Assembly: GCA_944325155.1 (NCBI GenBank)
Contig: CALUYY010000001.1
Span: 186,001 to 250,000, forward strand
From: Candidatus Gastranaerophilales bacterium
GTDB lineage: Bacteria > Cyanobacteriota > Vampirovibrionia > Gastranaerophilales > Gastranaerophilaceae
Direction of reading: 5' to 3'
Length of the DNA stretch: 64,000 nucleotides
Shown: positions 36,454 through 45,870 of the stretch, one piece after another
Numbering within the stretch: the first letter of the stretch is position 1
How the letters are laid out: every line of letters starts with the position of its first letter
Position numbers and translations under genes: made by a program
Notes under the pieces: model-generated
Databases searched by the model: none
The model's input: the letters and a program-made list of their open reading frames with translations, nothing else
What the model was told of the DNA's origin: nothing

Positions 36454-38193
36454 ATGACAAACAAAATCGTAATTTCGGAACGCGACAGCATAGCTGCCGT
36501 AATGGAGGACAATAAAGTCTCCGAATTTTTTATTACCAAAGGCGATGTTTTATTGGGAGATGTTTATCTGTCCGTTGTCGATAACGTTCTTCCGAGCATT
36601 GAAGCAGCCTTTGTTGATGTCGGTATGCCCGATAAAATGGGTTTTATCCATACCGATGACATTATGGGAAAAGGACCTTTAAATGAAAAAGTTAAACCTA
36701 AACAAAAATTAATCGTTCAGGTTGTAAAAGAACCCACGGGTCATAAAGGTCCGAGAGTTACAACCTCTTTAAGCCTCCCCGGAAGATTTCTTGTCCTTTT
36801 GCCGGATGAAACGGGAATTAACGTTTCAAGAAAAATAGTATCGGGTAAAGAAAGAGCAAGATTAAAATCAATCGTAAGTTTATTAAAACCCGTTGGCGTA
36901 GGCGTTATCGTAAGAACGGAAGCGGAAGGCCAGTCGGATGCCGAAATTCAGGAAGATATGGAAATGCTTCTTGAAAAATGGAATTCAATCGTAACCGCAG
37001 CGGACACTTCAAATCCTCCCTGTCTTTTATACAGAGATCAGGACCTTTTATATAAAGTAATAAGAGAAGCATGCAGCGAAGAAACCGATGAAATTATAGT
37101 TGATACTTCATTTGCACTGCATAGAACAACCCAGCTGCTCCAGCATTGGAATATGAAAGTAAAAGTTACGATGCATAAGGGCAATGACCCTTTGCTTGTG
37201 GCGGAAGGAGTCAGCAAAGAAATTCAAAACGCACTTCAAACAAAAGTTAACCTTCCTTTGGGCGGATATTTGTTTATCCAGCAAACGGAAGCCTTGACCG
37301 TAATCGATGTCAACTCGGGTAAATTCACAAGCTCCGGATCCCAGGCGGAAACCATATTAAAAACAAACCTCCAGGCTGCGGATGAAATTGCAAGACAATT
37401 AAAATTAAGAAATATAGGCGGTATGATTGTAGTTGATTTTATCGATATGGCAACCAGAGAAGATAAATTAAAACTTTTGGAATATTTTGAACTCGCACTT
37501 GAAAAAGATAAAGCAAAACCGCAAATCGGACAATTATCCGATTTGGGACTTGTCGAATTAACAAGGCACAGACAAGGTCAGAGCATTTCGGAAATCTTTA
37601 CCAAAAAATGCGACAAATGCCAGGGGCAGGGCTTTATAATCGAAGATTTAAAATTTATGTCAAGCCTGCAAACAGGCGAACAAAGAGCAAAAATCAATAA
37701 AATCAAAGGTCCGTTTAATCAAAATAATAACAACAATAATAACAGCCAGAAAAATAATAACTTCCAGAAATTCAACAAAAATAAAAACGATAAAAAAGAA
37801 TTTAATAAAAATAACAACTTTAAACAGGATAATAAAAAACAGGAACAAGGAGAACTTGCTCCCGAGGTTCAGGAAGTTATGAACCTAATTATGCAGGAAA
37901 ATACGGAAAATATTGAAAATAATAACAACATAGAACCCTTAAAACCTGAAATAAATGCGGAAATTGAAACCAAAACACCTGAAATTCAAGATACAAAAGA
38001 AGAAAACAAAAAACCGCAGAGAGTTTCAAGAAAAGCAAAAAAAGCGGGTAAAAAAGAACAAAAGACAAATGAATTAAAAGAACAAAATACCGAAGAAAAA
38101 GTTCAAACAGACTCCGTTGAACAAAAAGAAGAAAAACCCAAAAAAAGAACAAGAAAACCTTCGGCAAGAAAGGCGGCAAAAGCGGATGAATAA
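36454..38193 (+). CDS. rne: Ribonuclease E/G family endoribonuclease
   Basis: Single-strand RNA endonuclease for rRNA processing and mRNA decay. 579 residues: S1 domain about 31-110, catalytic core with Asp285 (VIDVNSGKF) and Asp328 (IVVDFIDM), and Zn-link CDKC (Cys386, Cys389). A low-complexity Asn-rich linker (about 422-460) and a Lys/Glu/Arg-rich tail follow, ending KKRTRKPSARKAAKADE. Cyanobacterial RNase E uses a basic C-terminal motif to bind PNPase; the basic end here may do the same, by inference. RNase G would lack the tail. Ribosome site AAAGGA; leader probably regulatory. Confidence 0.9.
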   Translation: MTNKIVISERDSIAAVMEDNKVSEFFITKGDVLLGDVYLSVVDNVLPSIEAAFVDVGMPDKMGFIHTDDIMGKGPLNEKVKPKQKLIVQVVKEPTGHKGPRVTTSLSLPGRFLVLLPDETGINVSRKIVSGKERARLKSIVSLLKPVGVGVIVRTEAEGQSDAEIQEDMEMLLEKWNSIVTAADTSNPPCLLYRDQDLLYKVIREACSEETDEIIVDTSFALHRTTQLLQHWNMKVKVTMHKGNDPLLVAEGVSKEIQNALQTKVNLPLGGYLFIQQTEALTVIDVNSGKFTSSGSQAETILKTNLQAADEIARQLKLRNIGGMIVVDFIDMATREDKLKLLEYFELALEKDKAKPQIGQLSDLGLVELTRHRQGQSISEIFTKKCDKCQGQGFIIEDLKFMSSLQTGEQRAKINKIKGPFNQNNNNNNNSQKNNNFQKFNKNKNDKKEFNKNNNFKQDNKKQEQGELAPEVQEVMNLIMQENTENIENNNNIEPLKPEINAEIETKTPEIQDTKEENKKPQRVSRKAKKAGKKEQKTNELKEQNTEEKVQTDSVEQKEEKPKKRTRKPSARKAAKADE

Positions 38194-38647
38194 AATAAGG
38201 ATAATATTTTTATCTTTAGCTTTAATTTTGGCGCCTTTGTCCGTTGAATCAAATTCACACCCGGCTTATGCAATAAATAATGAAAGCGAAATCGATCTCA
38301 GTATTGATGAAGCAATCCAAAATTCAACAAAAGAGGTTAAAACACCTCATGTTGAAGATATTAAGGTAATGACGCCCAATGCAAACAAAGAATTAAAAAA
38401 TCAGGTTGTTCAAGATACAAATAACGAACTTAAATTCACGATAAAGAAATTTTTATTTGCAATGCTTGGCGTTGCATTATCATCCGTCATTATTTTTCTT
38501 GTTCTGACCGTTATGAATAAAATGACGTTTATGCAGAATTTAAAAGCAATGAACAAAGAAGAAGACGAATCGCTTATAAAAGATGAAATTGTTATTCCGT
38601 CGGGCGAAAATGATGCACTGAAAATATTTTTTGAAAAAACAAGATAA
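38186..38647 (+). CDS. Exported single-span membrane protein, unknown
   Basis: 153 residues. A signal peptide (MNKIRIIFLSLALILAPLSVE) and a membrane span at about 88-110 (FLFAMLGVALSSVIIFLVLTV) flank a polar middle region; the tail is short and acidic. Starts at ATG 38186, overlapping the RNase stop by 8 bases; an upstream in-frame start would disrupt the signal peptide. Co-transcribed with the RNase gene. An RNase membrane anchor role is an attractive guess only. Ends at the terminator 38654-38679. Confidence 0.75.
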   Translation: MNKIRIIFLSLALILAPLSVESNSHPAYAINNESEIDLSIDEAIQNSTKEVKTPHVEDIKVMTPNANKELKNQVVQDTNNELKFTIKKFLFAMLGVALSSVIIFLVLTVMNKMTFMQNLKAMNKEEDESLIKDEIVIPSGENDALKIFFEKTR

Positions 38648-38653
38648 AATAAA

Positions 38654-38679
38654 AAAGGCTTGAAAAATTTCAAGCCTTT
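38654..38679 (+). terminator. Intrinsic terminator of the RNase E/G operon
   Basis: AAAGGCTTGAAA / TTTCAAGCCTTT is a perfect 12-base inverted repeat with a 2-base spacer, followed by a T-rich run. Confidence 0.88.
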
Positions 38680-38726
38680 AATTTTTGGTGTTACATAAAT
38701 GAAAGGAGAACATATTTTAACGGTAT

Positions 38727-38981
38727 TTATAGTGCAAAGCCGCTATTTTCAAGCACGGATAAATCAGGTTTAATATTTTGTCTTAACAGTTCTTTTATAA
38801 CTTTTGGCATTTGACATACAAATGAATATTTGGTTTTATTTATCGAACATTTTGAACAATCGCAGTTTATGCCGTAACATTCAAGAGCCTGCAGTGTCCA
38901 GTTTTTAATCAAGGAATCCGAAATATTGCCGTTTGTCTGCGGAACAAAAACTTCCGCACCCGAAGATACTTCTTTAACCAT
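38727..38981 (-). CDS. Small cysteine-motif protein, unknown
   Basis: About 84 residues. CYGINCDCSKC plus a later Cys in FVCQMP gives five cysteines with spacing suited to metal binding or disulfides. The C-terminal half is helical (MPKVIKELLRQNIKP). No family recognised. ATG 38981 is preceded by AAGGTGG; an earlier in-frame GTG is part of that ribosome site. It is a single gene between the RNase operon and the processive glycosyltransferase gene. Metal binding is inferred from motif only. Confidence 0.65.
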   Translation of the reverse strand: MVKEVSSGAEVFVPQTNGNISDSLIKNWTLQALECYGINCDCSKCSINKTKYSFVCQMPKVIKELLRQNIKPDLSVLENSGFAL

Positions 38982-39156
38982 ACTATTCACGCCCACCTTA
39001 ACATTATCAGTTTAGCCTGTCTGAATATTATTTTTCATCCTTCAAAAAGAGGATATTTGAATTTATTTTTTGTAAAAAACTTTAATAAAAGCCTATTATA
39101 TTTGATATTTATGCTAAAATCTCTATATTAAATTATTATGATTTAATCGGGGAGTT

Positions 39157-40467
39157 ATGAAAGACAGAATAACGCTATTATTTATCTTATGCTTTCTTCT
39201 TGCATTTCTGATAATATTTCAAAACTACTTTAATACAATATGGGCAATTATTTTCCTTATACTTTTTATGTCATTGTATATGGTTTATATGTATATTGCG
39301 GTAAAACACCAGAGAAGAAAATTAAGAAAAAGCCCGCTTGTATACAACGAAAAATTCGCACCCTTTATAAGCATACTGATTCCCTGTCATAATGAGGCTT
39401 GCGTTATTAAAGATACGATAGAAAACATTCTTGATGTTGATTATAAAAATTATGAAATCATAATAATAGACGACCGTTCAACCGATAATACAAAAGAAGT
39501 CATATCGGAGCTTGAAAAAAAATACAATAAAGTAAAAACCTTAATAAGAGACAATAACGCCTACCCCGGCAAATCCGCAGTCTTAAACGATGCGGTTAAA
39601 ATTGCAAAAGGGGAAGCATATCTTGTGTTTGACGCAGACGCCAAAATTAAACCCGATTTTATAAAAAAACTTTTGGTTAAATTTGAAGACAAAGACGTAG
39701 GCGCCGTTCAGGCAAGAAAAATAATAATTAACGCAAACCAAAATTTCCTAACCGCATGCCAGTATAACGAATACGTTATGGACACACACCTTCAAATAGG
39801 AAGAGACGCCGTTAAAGGCGCCGTTGAATTGAGAGGAAACGGCGAACTTATAAAAAAACAGGCGCTTATTGATATCGGCGGCTGGAACAATGAAACAATA
39901 ACGGATGATTTGGATATGTCGACAAGGCTCCATATAAAAGGCTGGGACATCCGCTTTGTGCAGGACGCTTGTGTTTATGAAGAAGGGGTTGTAACATTTC
40001 CCGCCCTCATACGCCAAAGAAGGCGCTGGACGGAAGGCAGCATCAGAAGATATCTTGAATACATCTGGGATGTTTTATTCACAAGAGATATGTCTTTAAG
40101 GGTAGGCTTTGATTTAATCGCATACATAAGCGAATTTTTGCTTCCGGTGTGGATTGTGGCGGAAATTATAATTCAGGCGTTCCATTTTATAAAAGGCCAT
40201 GAAAACTATATCTTATCATCCATGGCATTGTTAGTCGCAACGGGATTATTTTTTACATCGGGATTAATATACAGTTTTAGAAAATACAGCCACTATACAA
40301 CATTTAAAGCCATATATCAGGCAATTGTTACATCAATCTATTTTATTACGATATGGTTCCCGATTGTTATGTTTATCGTGTTTAAAATAATCTTTACCGG
40401 AAGAACAATGGACTGGGGCAAAACACAGCACGGCGTGGCATCTGAAAATTCTCTGGAGATGGCATAA
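39157..40467 (+). CDS. Processive membrane glycosyltransferase 2 (PgaC/BcsA-like)
   Basis: 436 residues: two N-terminal membrane spans, a GT2 core, and three to four C-terminal spans. Motifs are those of poly-beta-sugar synthases: IDDRSTDNT, VFDADAKI (DxD), TDDLDMS (TED equivalent with catalytic Asp) and QRRRWTEGS (Q/RxxRW). Family members make poly-GlcNAc, cellulose or hyaluronan-like chains; product unknown. AAGC-type ribosome site GGGGAG. It directly precedes murC by 2 bases, which places it in the cell-wall operon and suggests an envelope polymer. Confidence 0.9.
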   Translation: MKDRITLLFILCFLLAFLIIFQNYFNTIWAIIFLILFMSLYMVYMYIAVKHQRRKLRKSPLVYNEKFAPFISILIPCHNEACVIKDTIENILDVDYKNYEIIIIDDRSTDNTKEVISELEKKYNKVKTLIRDNNAYPGKSAVLNDAVKIAKGEAYLVFDADAKIKPDFIKKLLVKFEDKDVGAVQARKIIINANQNFLTACQYNEYVMDTHLQIGRDAVKGAVELRGNGELIKKQALIDIGGWNNETITDDLDMSTRLHIKGWDIRFVQDACVYEEGVVTFPALIRQRRRWTEGSIRRYLEYIWDVLFTRDMSLRVGFDLIAYISEFLLPVWIVAEIIIQAFHFIKGHENYILSSMALLVATGLFFTSGLIYSFRKYSHYTTFKAIYQAIVTSIYFITIWFPIVMFIVFKIIFTGRTMDWGKTQHGVASENSLEMA

Positions 40468-40469
40468 AA

Positions 40470-41855
40470 ATGGAAAACAATAAAACTAAAAGCTATCACT
40501 TCATCGCAATAGGGGGCGTGGGGCAAAGTGCGCTTGCAAAAATCCTTAAAATCAAAGGATATGATGTTTCAGGGTCCGATATAAAAGAGAGCAAATATAC
40601 AAAAGAGCTTGAAAATTTAGGCGTGAAAATTAATATAGGACACGATAAAAACGTTATAAAAGAAAATATGATAATTGTTTTATCAAGCGCAATAAAAGAA
40701 GATAATGTCGAACTTATAAGAGCAAAAGAATTAAATCTTCCTCTGTATCACCGCTCGGACATTTTAAAATTAATATCGGATAATTATGAATGTTTTGTCG
40801 GTTTTTCCGGCACCCACGGAAAAACAACAATGACGGGATTATGTTCATATATTCTTGAAAAATTAAATGCTCATCCCGCATACGCCGCAGGGGGTATTAT
40901 ACAAGAGCTTGAAACAAACGCAAACGCATACAAAGAAAGCGAAATTTTTATAGCGGAATTGGATGAATCGGACGGCACCATCGTTAAATATTCGCCCGAT
41001 TATATCGTTATAAACAATCTTGAAGCTGATCATTTCGATTTTTACAAAAAAGGCGAAGATGATTTAATAAATACGTTTAAAACGTTTATAAACAACTTGA
41101 AACCCGAAGCCGAAATTTTTATAAACCTTGATGACTCCGGATGTCAAACTTTTTTGAATGAAATTAAAAACAAAAATGTAATAACTTATTCAATCAAAGA
41201 TAAAAATGCGGATTATTATGCGGATAATATAATTTTAAATTCCGAATACAATTCTTTTGATTTATATATAAAAGGAATTTATAAAGACAATTTTAAAACG
41301 CTGTTAACGGGCGCCCACAATGTTTCAAACGCATTATCCGTTTTATCGGTTTTAAATGAAAAAGGGTTTAATTTAAAAGAAATTAAACCTTATCTGTACT
41401 CTTTTAAAGGAATGAAAAGAAGATACGAAACCGTCTTAAAAAATGATTATGTTACAATCATTGACGATTATGCGCACCATCCGACGGAAATTAAAGCATT
41501 GTTAAAAAATGCGAGAAAAAGAACGTCAAATAACATTGTTGCAATTTTTCAACCTCACAGATATACAAGATTAAAAGCTCTTTGGAATGATTTTTTAAAT
41601 TCGTTTGAACTTGCCGATGAATTGTTTATACTTGATACATATCCTGCGGGAGATAAATTTAACGAAGAATATAATTCAAAAACCTTCAATGATACAATTA
41701 AGCATAAATGTGCAAAATACATAAAAGGCAATATGGATGATGCGGCAAAAGAAATTTCAAAATATATTAAAAATAACGATTATATTTTAACAATCGGAGC
41801 CGGCGACGTAACAAAAGCGGGATATATTTTAAGGGGGTATTATGACAAACCGTGA
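40470..41855 (+). CDS. murC: UDP-N-acetylmuramate-L-alanine ligase
   Basis: Adds L-Ala to UDP-MurNAc, the first peptide step of peptidoglycan precursor synthesis. 461 residues. GGVGQSALAKIL is the Rossmann loop and FSGTHGKTT (112-120) the ATP-binding P-loop; IDDYAHHPTEIK is the Mur ligase signature in the C-terminal domain. Overlaps murB by 14 bases. Stop codon is TGA. Confidence 0.97.
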   Translation: MENNKTKSYHFIAIGGVGQSALAKILKIKGYDVSGSDIKESKYTKELENLGVKINIGHDKNVIKENMIIVLSSAIKEDNVELIRAKELNLPLYHRSDILKLISDNYECFVGFSGTHGKTTMTGLCSYILEKLNAHPAYAAGGIIQELETNANAYKESEIFIAELDESDGTIVKYSPDYIVINNLEADHFDFYKKGEDDLINTFKTFINNLKPEAEIFINLDDSGCQTFLNEIKNKNVITYSIKDKNADYYADNIILNSEYNSFDLYIKGIYKDNFKTLLTGAHNVSNALSVLSVLNEKGFNLKEIKPYLYSFKGMKRRYETVLKNDYVTIIDDYAHHPTEIKALLKNARKRTSNNIVAIFQPHRYTRLKALWNDFLNSFELADELFILDTYPAGDKFNEEYNSKTFNDTIKHKCAKYIKGNMDDAAKEISKYIKNNDYILTIGAGDVTKAGYILRGYYDKP

Positions 41856-42765
41856 AATCGAACATAAAACAGAATGCAATTTATCACCCTATAACACGTT
41901 AAGGATAGAATCAATTGCGGATGACGTATATTTTCCTTCCACTTTAAACGAATTTACGCTTCTTCTTGCCAATTTGGATAATCCGCTTGTAATAGGGGGC
42001 GGCTCAAACATTTTACTGTCTTCAAAAGGAATCAAAAGACCCGTTATTGTTGTAAAACATTTAAACAAAGTTGATATTGAACCGCCTGTTTTTGTTGTTG
42101 AAGCGGGAGTTCCCGTCAGCAAAATTTCGGAAATGGCACTTGAATTAAAACTCCACGGATTTGAATTTTTAACAGCACTCCCCGCAAGCTTGGGCGGTGC
42201 GGTTTGTATGAACGCCGGCGCAAACGGACAGGCGATTTCCGATTATTTTGTAAGCGCCGAAGTATACGATTCGGCCGAAGATACGATAAAAACCTTTACA
42301 AAAGAAGATATGAATTTTTCATACAGAAATTCAAAATTAAAAAATCAGGAAAGGTATTTTCTTTTATCCGCCAAGTTTGAACTAATAAAAGCAGACTCTT
42401 ACGAATCAATTAAGAACCTGATGGATGAAAACATAAACAAAAGAAAAGACATTCAACCGACATTAAAAGACCCCAACATCGGCTGCGTCTTTAAAAATCC
42501 GCTTGATTCAAATAAATCCGCAGGACAATTATTGGATGAATGCAATTTAAAAAGCTGTCCGATTGGCGGCGCTATGGTTTATTACAAACATGCAAACTTT
42601 ATAATTAATTTCAACAAAGCAACAAGCCTTGATTATTTAAAATTAATGAGAGAAATGCAAAAAAGAGTAATTGAAAAATTTAATATAAAATTAAGCCCCG
42701 AAATTGTATATATAGGGGATGATAAGGAAGAAACGGAACTATGGAAAAATCTTACTCGGGTTTAA
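41842..42765 (+). CDS. murB: UDP-N-acetylenolpyruvoylglucosamine reductase
   Basis: FAD/NADPH enzyme that reduces UDP-GlcNAc-enolpyruvate to UDP-MurNAc. 307 residues (type II). FAD-binding IGGGSNILLS and NAGANGQAISDYF are visible. The proton-donor block reads GCVFKNP where the E. coli enzyme has GSFFKNP, so Cys replaces Ser; this is a known natural alternative in some MurB proteins as far as I recall. ATG 41842 lies inside the murC end; the 3' end overlaps ddl by 25 bases. Confidence 0.95.
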   Translation: MTNREIEHKTECNLSPYNTLRIESIADDVYFPSTLNEFTLLLANLDNPLVIGGGSNILLSSKGIKRPVIVVKHLNKVDIEPPVFVVEAGVPVSKISEMALELKLHGFEFLTALPASLGGAVCMNAGANGQAISDYFVSAEVYDSAEDTIKTFTKEDMNFSYRNSKLKNQERYFLLSAKFELIKADSYESIKNLMDENINKRKDIQPTLKDPNIGCVFKNPLDSNKSAGQLLDECNLKSCPIGGAMVYYKHANFIINFNKATSLDYLKLMREMQKRVIEKFNIKLSPEIVYIGDDKEETELWKNLTRV

Positions 42766-43697
42766 TCGATAAAAACACTAAAATTGCCGTTCTGTGCGGC
42801 GGAATGTCAAATGAGAGAGAAGTATCTTTAAGAAGCGGAAAAAACGTACTTAATGCACTTTTGGAATTGGGATACAAAAATTCGATTTTAATCGATGTTG
42901 ATAAAAAAGTATATAAAAAGCTTGAAGAAAATGAAATTGAAATCTGCTATAACACTCTTCACGGACGCTTCGGAGAAGACGGATGTATTCAGGGGCTGTT
43001 AGAGATTATGGGCATAAAATATACGGGCTGCAATGTTAAATCAAGCGCAATTTGCATGGATAAAGAAACAACTAAAAACGTTTTAAAAGAAAACGGCTTA
43101 AACATAATAAAATCAGTCTGTATAAATAAAGGCGAAGATTTTTATGAAAAAACAAAAGGGCTTAATTACCCTCTTATGGTAAAACCCGCAAAAGAAGGTT
43201 CAAGCATCGGAATGAGCAAAGTTTCAAAAAAAGAAGAATTAAAAGATGCGCTTGATATTGCATATAAATCCGACAACAAAGTTTTGATAGAAGAATTTTT
43301 AAAAGGAATAAGCGCAACGGTCGGGGTTTTAGAAGATGTTAAAAACAAAGAAACTTTTGCAACACCGGTTTTGGAATTCAGAACAAAAACCGAATGGTAT
43401 GATTTTGAAGCAAAATATACAAAAGGTTTAACCGAATTTATTCTGCCCGCAAGTTTTGATGAAAAACTTACAAAACAAATTCAAGACATGGCAATAAACG
43501 CCCACAGGGCGCTTGAATGCAGCGGTGTTTCAAGAGTTGATTTTTTAATATATAATAATATCCCCTACATCCTGGAAATCAATACAAATCCGGGAATGAC
43601 GGATTTATCCGACCTGCCCGCACAATCAAAAGCAATGGGGATTGATTACAATAATCTTGTTCAGTTAATTTTAAATACGGCATTGATTGAAAAATAA
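42741..43697 (+). CDS. ddl: D-alanine-D-alanine ligase
   Basis: ATP-grasp enzyme that makes the D-Ala-D-Ala dipeptide, target of vancomycin. 318 residues. LCGGMSNEREVSLRSGK is the N-terminal phosphate loop, MVKPAKEGSSIGMSKV the ATP-grasp block, and ILEINTNPGMTDLS the metal-binding end. The family Tyr that selects D-Ala over D-lactate was not resolved here. Overlaps murB at the start and ftsQ by 1 base. Confidence 0.96.
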   Translation: MEKSYSGLIDKNTKIAVLCGGMSNEREVSLRSGKNVLNALLELGYKNSILIDVDKKVYKKLEENEIEICYNTLHGRFGEDGCIQGLLEIMGIKYTGCNVKSSAICMDKETTKNVLKENGLNIIKSVCINKGEDFYEKTKGLNYPLMVKPAKEGSSIGMSKVSKKEELKDALDIAYKSDNKVLIEEFLKGISATVGVLEDVKNKETFATPVLEFRTKTEWYDFEAKYTKGLTEFILPASFDEKLTKQIQDMAINAHRALECSGVSRVDFLIYNNIPYILEINTNPGMTDLSDLPAQSKAMGIDYNNLVQLILNTALIEK

Positions 43698-44596
43698 TGA
43701 GCGAAACCACCACAAGAAGATACTATAAAAGAAAAGCTGACATTATAAAAATGAAGCGCAAAGTTGCAAACGCAAAAAAGCGCATCAGATATATAAGAAT
43801 GTTTTTAAGAGTTTCTTTAATAGTCTTGTTATGTTATTTTTCATATTGGATTTTAAATCTTAATATGTGGTATATAAACCCGAAAGATATAATGGATTTT
43901 AACCCGGGTACGGTTAAAATCGAAGGTAATTTAATAACCCCGTCATATAAAATTGCAGACATAATAAGAAGAGAAAATGCACCTGATGAGCAAATATTTA
44001 AATTTTCAACAAAACAAATGGAAGAGAGCCTCTCTCATCTGCAGTCGGTTAAAAAAGCTTATATAAGACGTTTTTGGTTCCCCGCAAGGCTGATTGTTTT
44101 TGTGGAAGAAAGAACACCTGTGTTTATAATCGCCCCGAACGATGAATCGGCTCCGATTGCCGCCGTAACGGAGGACGGACACTATATAGACAGAGAATAT
44201 ATGCCGATTCCGACCAGATACAAAACAACAAAAATTTTAAGCTACGGATTAAATAACGACAATTATGAAAATTGGGATAAAAAAAGAGTTAATGAACTTT
44301 TAATACTTATTAAAACAATTGAAGCATATTCAAAACAAAAAGTCATTTATCTTGACTTAAGAAAGCAGGACGATGTTTATATTAAGCTTGAAGATATAAT
44401 GCTCAGCATAGGAAAAATCGACGAGAGCTTGAGCGAAAGAATAAAAAGAATACCGACCATTATTGCGGGAACAAAGGCTTCAAAAGAAAAAATCGAATAT
44501 GTTGATTTGAAGTGGCAAAATTCAACATACTTTATAAAGCTTAAAGATAAACCCGAAAAAGCGGGCTCAAAAGAAAAAGAAAAAGAAAATAATTAA
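43697..44596 (+). CDS. ftsQ: Cell-division protein FtsQ/DivIB (POTRA domain)
   Basis: 299 residues. A basic N-terminus, one membrane span (about 36-54, VSLIVLLCYFSYWILNL), a POTRA-like domain (GTVKIEGNLITPSYKIADII) and an FtsQ beta domain (KKAYIRRFWFPARLIVFVEERTPVF). FtsQ links division proteins in the divisome. The position after ddl is the classic dcw order, but ftsA and ftsZ do not follow; the operon ends here. Confidence 0.9.
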   Translation: MSETTTRRYYKRKADIIKMKRKVANAKKRIRYIRMFLRVSLIVLLCYFSYWILNLNMWYINPKDIMDFNPGTVKIEGNLITPSYKIADIIRRENAPDEQIFKFSTKQMEESLSHLQSVKKAYIRRFWFPARLIVFVEERTPVFIIAPNDESAPIAAVTEDGHYIDREYMPIPTRYKTTKILSYGLNNDNYENWDKKRVNELLILIKTIEAYSKQKVIYLDLRKQDDVYIKLEDIMLSIGKIDESLSERIKRIPTIIAGTKASKEKIEYVDLKWQNSTYFIKLKDKPEKAGSKEKEKENN

Positions 44597-45801
44597 TCTT
44601 TAAGACTTATAATTTCCGCTTTTATTGTTTCATTATTAATTTTGGATAAAATTGAATCAATAAAGCCGTTATTCAAAGCATTAATTTTTTTAAGAGAATA
44701 TATTGAATTTAAAATAATTTCTTCATCATTTGTTTTATCCGCTAAATTTATTATTGAATTTATTATGTCATCATCAAAAAATATAAGATTTAGCGCAAAT
44801 AATATTTCATCTTTATTCAAAGACCCAAATGCATTTAAAATTATTTCTTTTTTATCAAATGCAGACAGCAGACTATCCAAAATATCTTTATATTTCTCTG
44901 CTTCAATAATGTCATTTTTGTCTAAATCGATTTTATATGCATCGTCAGACAAAATGAGGTTTATTTTATCAAGAAGAATATAATTTAAAATTACGGAATA
45001 ATTTTCATCGGATTCAATTAAAAAGTCAAAAACACCTTCGCTTAAATAATAAGAAATTTCGCTAAAAAGAACGCTGTCGGGAAAATTTTTCAAAAGGGTC
45101 GAATAAATATTTAAAACTTTATCATCTTCCTTATTTGAAATTAATTCCTCAAAATTTTTCAAAAGAAGAATATTCTGTGAAAAAACGTCTTTTGCGGGCG
45201 TATTTAAAAAATATTTATAAATATCATCAAACGCATTTTTATCGCCGAATAAACATAAAAATTCGGCCGCCTCGAATTTTTCAAATTCATCATCTGAAGA
45301 GTTTAATATATTAACCGCATTATTATATTCATCTTTAATATCAAAATGTTTAAGATAATTAATTGATGAAATTTTCAAAAATTCAAAAGGAGAAGAAACA
45401 AATTTTCTGACAAAATTCAAAACGTTCAAATTATCGGTTTTGATAAAATAATTAACCGCATACGTTTTTTCTTCATTTGAGCCTGATTTTATAATTTCAA
45501 GCATTTTATTCAATATTTCATCATTTGAAAAATTAACAAACGAATTAATAATAAACTCTTCAAACTCGCTTGAATAAATTTTTAAAAAACAAAAAAGGTT
45601 TAATACGTTATCTTTGTTAACCGCACGGATAAGATTTCTTTTTATTTTTTCTTTAATAAAATCAAAAATATAATCTTCTTTTTGAACAAGTATTTCAAAA
45701 GATTTGATATCACGGTTATTGATTATGGACTCTGCCGCTTCATTTTGAAGCTTAAAATCTTTATCTGTTAAGTTATTTAAGTTTTTTGTGCCTAAATTCA
45801 T
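44593..45801 (-). CDS. HEAT-like alpha-solenoid protein, unknown
   Basis: 402 residues, almost wholly helical and acidic. Repeated patterns such as [19 protein letters not shown] and [20 protein letters not shown] resemble HEAT-type repeats (loss or gain of a segment in a long solenoid), with no catalytic motif. A second large solenoid of similar style is encoded at 56642-58255; the two may be paralogues. The ATG at 45801 follows TATAAT by seven bases with no ribosome site, so a leaderless mRNA is likely. Confidence 0.7.
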   Translation of the reverse strand: MNLGTKNLNNLTDKDFKLQNEAAESIINNRDIKSFEILVQKEDYIFDFIKEKIKRNLIRAVNKDNVLNLFCFLKIYSSEFEEFIINSFVNFSNDEILNKMLEIIKSGSNEEKTYAVNYFIKTDNLNVLNFVRKFVSSPFEFLKISSINYLKHFDIKDEYNNAVNILNSSDDEFEKFEAAEFLCLFGDKNAFDDIYKYFLNTPAKDVFSQNILLLKNFEELISNKEDDKVLNIYSTLLKNFPDSVLFSEISYYLSEGVFDFLIESDENYSVILNYILLDKINLILSDDAYKIDLDKNDIIEAEKYKDILDSLLSAFDKKEIILNAFGSLNKDEILFALNLIFFDDDIINSIINLADKTNDEEIILNSIYSLKKINALNNGFIDSILSKINNETIKAEIISLKD

Positions 45802-45808
45802 AATAAAT

Positions 45809-45839
45809 ATTATACAATATACGGATTTTTTAGTATAAT
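45809..45839. promoter_or_regulatory. Overlapping divergent promoters for the HEAT-like gene and pyrH
   Basis: Minus strand: TATAAT (45809-45814), seven bases from the ATG at 45801. Plus strand: TATACA (45811-45816), 17-base spacer, TATAAT (45834-45839), start expected near 45846 with a leader of about 25 bases to pyrH. The two promoters share sequence, so polymerase on one should exclude the other. Confidence 0.6.
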
Positions 45840-45870
45840 TAACATAAAGATTTTAATAAAGAATTTAACA

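Noticed and set aside
37660-38179. Long minus-strand open frames opposite the RNase tail
   Set aside because: They are by-products of Asn/Lys/Glu-rich codons on the plus strand and have Phe/Leu-only composition.
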